Assembly (NCBI RefSeq): GCF_003182155.1 | Contig: NZ_QGTG01000003.1 | Coordinates: forward strand, 62,001-126,000 | DNA: 64,000 nt | From: Chitinophaga sp. S165 | GTDB lineage: Bacteria > Bacteroidota > Bacteroidia > Chitinophagales > Chitinophagaceae | Reading direction: 5' to 3' | Shown: positions 63,585 through 64,000 of the stretch, piece after piece | How the letters are laid out: each line of letters begins with the position of its first letter | Numbering within the stretch: position 1 is the stretch's first letter | Program-made: the position numbers and the translations under genes | The notes under the pieces: generated by a model | The model's database searches: none | What the model was told of the DNA's origin: nothing | Seen by the model: only the letters and a program-made list of their open reading frames with translations

Positions 63585-63601
63585 GGTAACTGATACTTTA
63601 A

Positions 63602-64000
63602 TTAATGCTGATGTAACAGGGAGGCGTAAGGAAGGCAGAGTTGGTGATGAACGAAATCTCTGATGCGGTCTACGATCTGCTCTTCAGCTATTTCTTCCAG
63701 GTTGAGCAATTCACTGGCAAGCGGAGACCTGCCGATGACCTGATGCAACAGGTGAAATAGTGTCATTAAAAACAGATCTATGTCCACGTTGCGGAATTCT
63801 TTTTTGGCAATGCCTTCTTCTATCACTTTCCTGAATATACTGACGATTGATTTTGCATTATTTAAGATGATTCCCTTAAAGAAATAGTCCCTGAAAGAAA
63901 AGAGCTCGCTATTCAGCATACGGTAGAAATAGAAATTATCCCTGATGTCGGCGACGTAAACTGAGATATACTTTTCCAGCTTTTCCAGGCTGGTAGCTTC
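63602..64000 (-). CDS. TetR-family regulator, C-terminal ligand-binding part (partial)
   Basis: The minus-strand frame is open from the window edge for 132 codons, beginning EATSLEKLEKYISVYVADIRDN and continuing through FYFYRMLNSELFSFRDYFFKG to a stop at 63602. The helical TetR C-terminal domain ends RIRDFVHHQLCLPYASLLHQH. The DNA-binding N-terminus lies right of the window. Position directly upstream of TolC suggests it represses the efflux operon. Confidence 0.75.
   Translation of the reverse strand, partial: EATSLEKLEKYISVYVADIRDNFYFYRMLNSELFSFRDYFFKGIILNNAKSIVSIFRKVIEEGIAKKEFRNVDIDLFLMTLFHLLHQVIGRSPLASELLNLEEIAEEQIVDRIRDFVHHQLCLPYASLLHQH

Overview
The window looks like a chromosomal segment of a Bacteroidota bacterium, most likely Chitinophagaceae and close to Chitinophaga. 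Reasons: many upstream regions carry the Bacteroidota -7 element TAnnTTTG and lack clear Shine-Dalgarno sequences; lipoproteins have Cys-Ser/Lys-Lys-Asp type lipoboxes; and the gene content is typical of the group (DUF1080, DUF4397, DUF4199, YfhO, GH97, GH13, DUF481, AraC regulators, MarR-GNAT fusion). No rRNA, tRNA, IS element, prophage or CRISPR array was seen. Genus assignment is inference from content only.

Layout. 1-2636 (minus): the end of a MoxR / beta-propeller (bpX) operon of the MoxR-vWA-bpX ternary type, running off the left edge. 2904-8349: secreted and lipoprotein genes (DUF1080 hydrolase, two lipoproteins, a large alpha/beta hydrolase). 8505-11228: a divergent lipid-phosphate pair (DAG-kinase-like versus App1-type phosphatidate phosphatase) with a DUF481 protein. 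11303-17902: RhlE-type helicase, SUFU-domain protein, porin, a candidate structured RNA, dusB, an 11-bp tandem repeat and a DEDDh exonuclease. 18050-22225: purple-acid-phosphatase-like enzyme, an imelysin-like/di-haem peroxidase fusion, and a Crp/Fnr regulator. 22335-23325: a two-gene unit with a HEPN-like protein. 23671-32632: YfhO, lipoprotein, HEAT-like protein, GNAT, M3 peptidase and Na+/H+ antiporter. 32674-33877: a compact RNA-repair-like pair (polynucleotide-kinase-like plus Thg1-like 3'-5' polymerase). 33980-38004: AraC regulators and small membrane or metabolic genes.

38043-41760 is a nitric-oxide detoxification cluster: quinol NO reductase, DUF2249 protein, three-Cys Rrf2 regulator and a divergent group III truncated haemoglobin. 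A perfect 10-bp inverted repeat lies midway between the two divergent promoters and is a strong operator candidate. 41829-48232 holds regulators, VOC and PAP2 proteins, a membrane-anchored LuxR protein, a methyltransferase, DoxX and a tandem universal stress protein.

The most unusual locus is 48299-49990: a zeta-toxin-like P-loop kinase followed by two paralogous small basic proteins. All three predicted proteins end with related C-terminal tails (ENPADW or EEPAGL), and a 10-bp inverted repeat overlaps the predicted promoter. The segment is more AT-rich than its flanks. I do not recognise this cassette as a described system. To its right, 50001-64000 carries GNATs, an alpha-glucan pair (GH13/GH97), a TAT-exported alpha/beta hydrolase, a MarR-GNAT fusion with two operator-like sites, and a TetR-TolC-HlyD-MFS efflux operon cut by the right edge.
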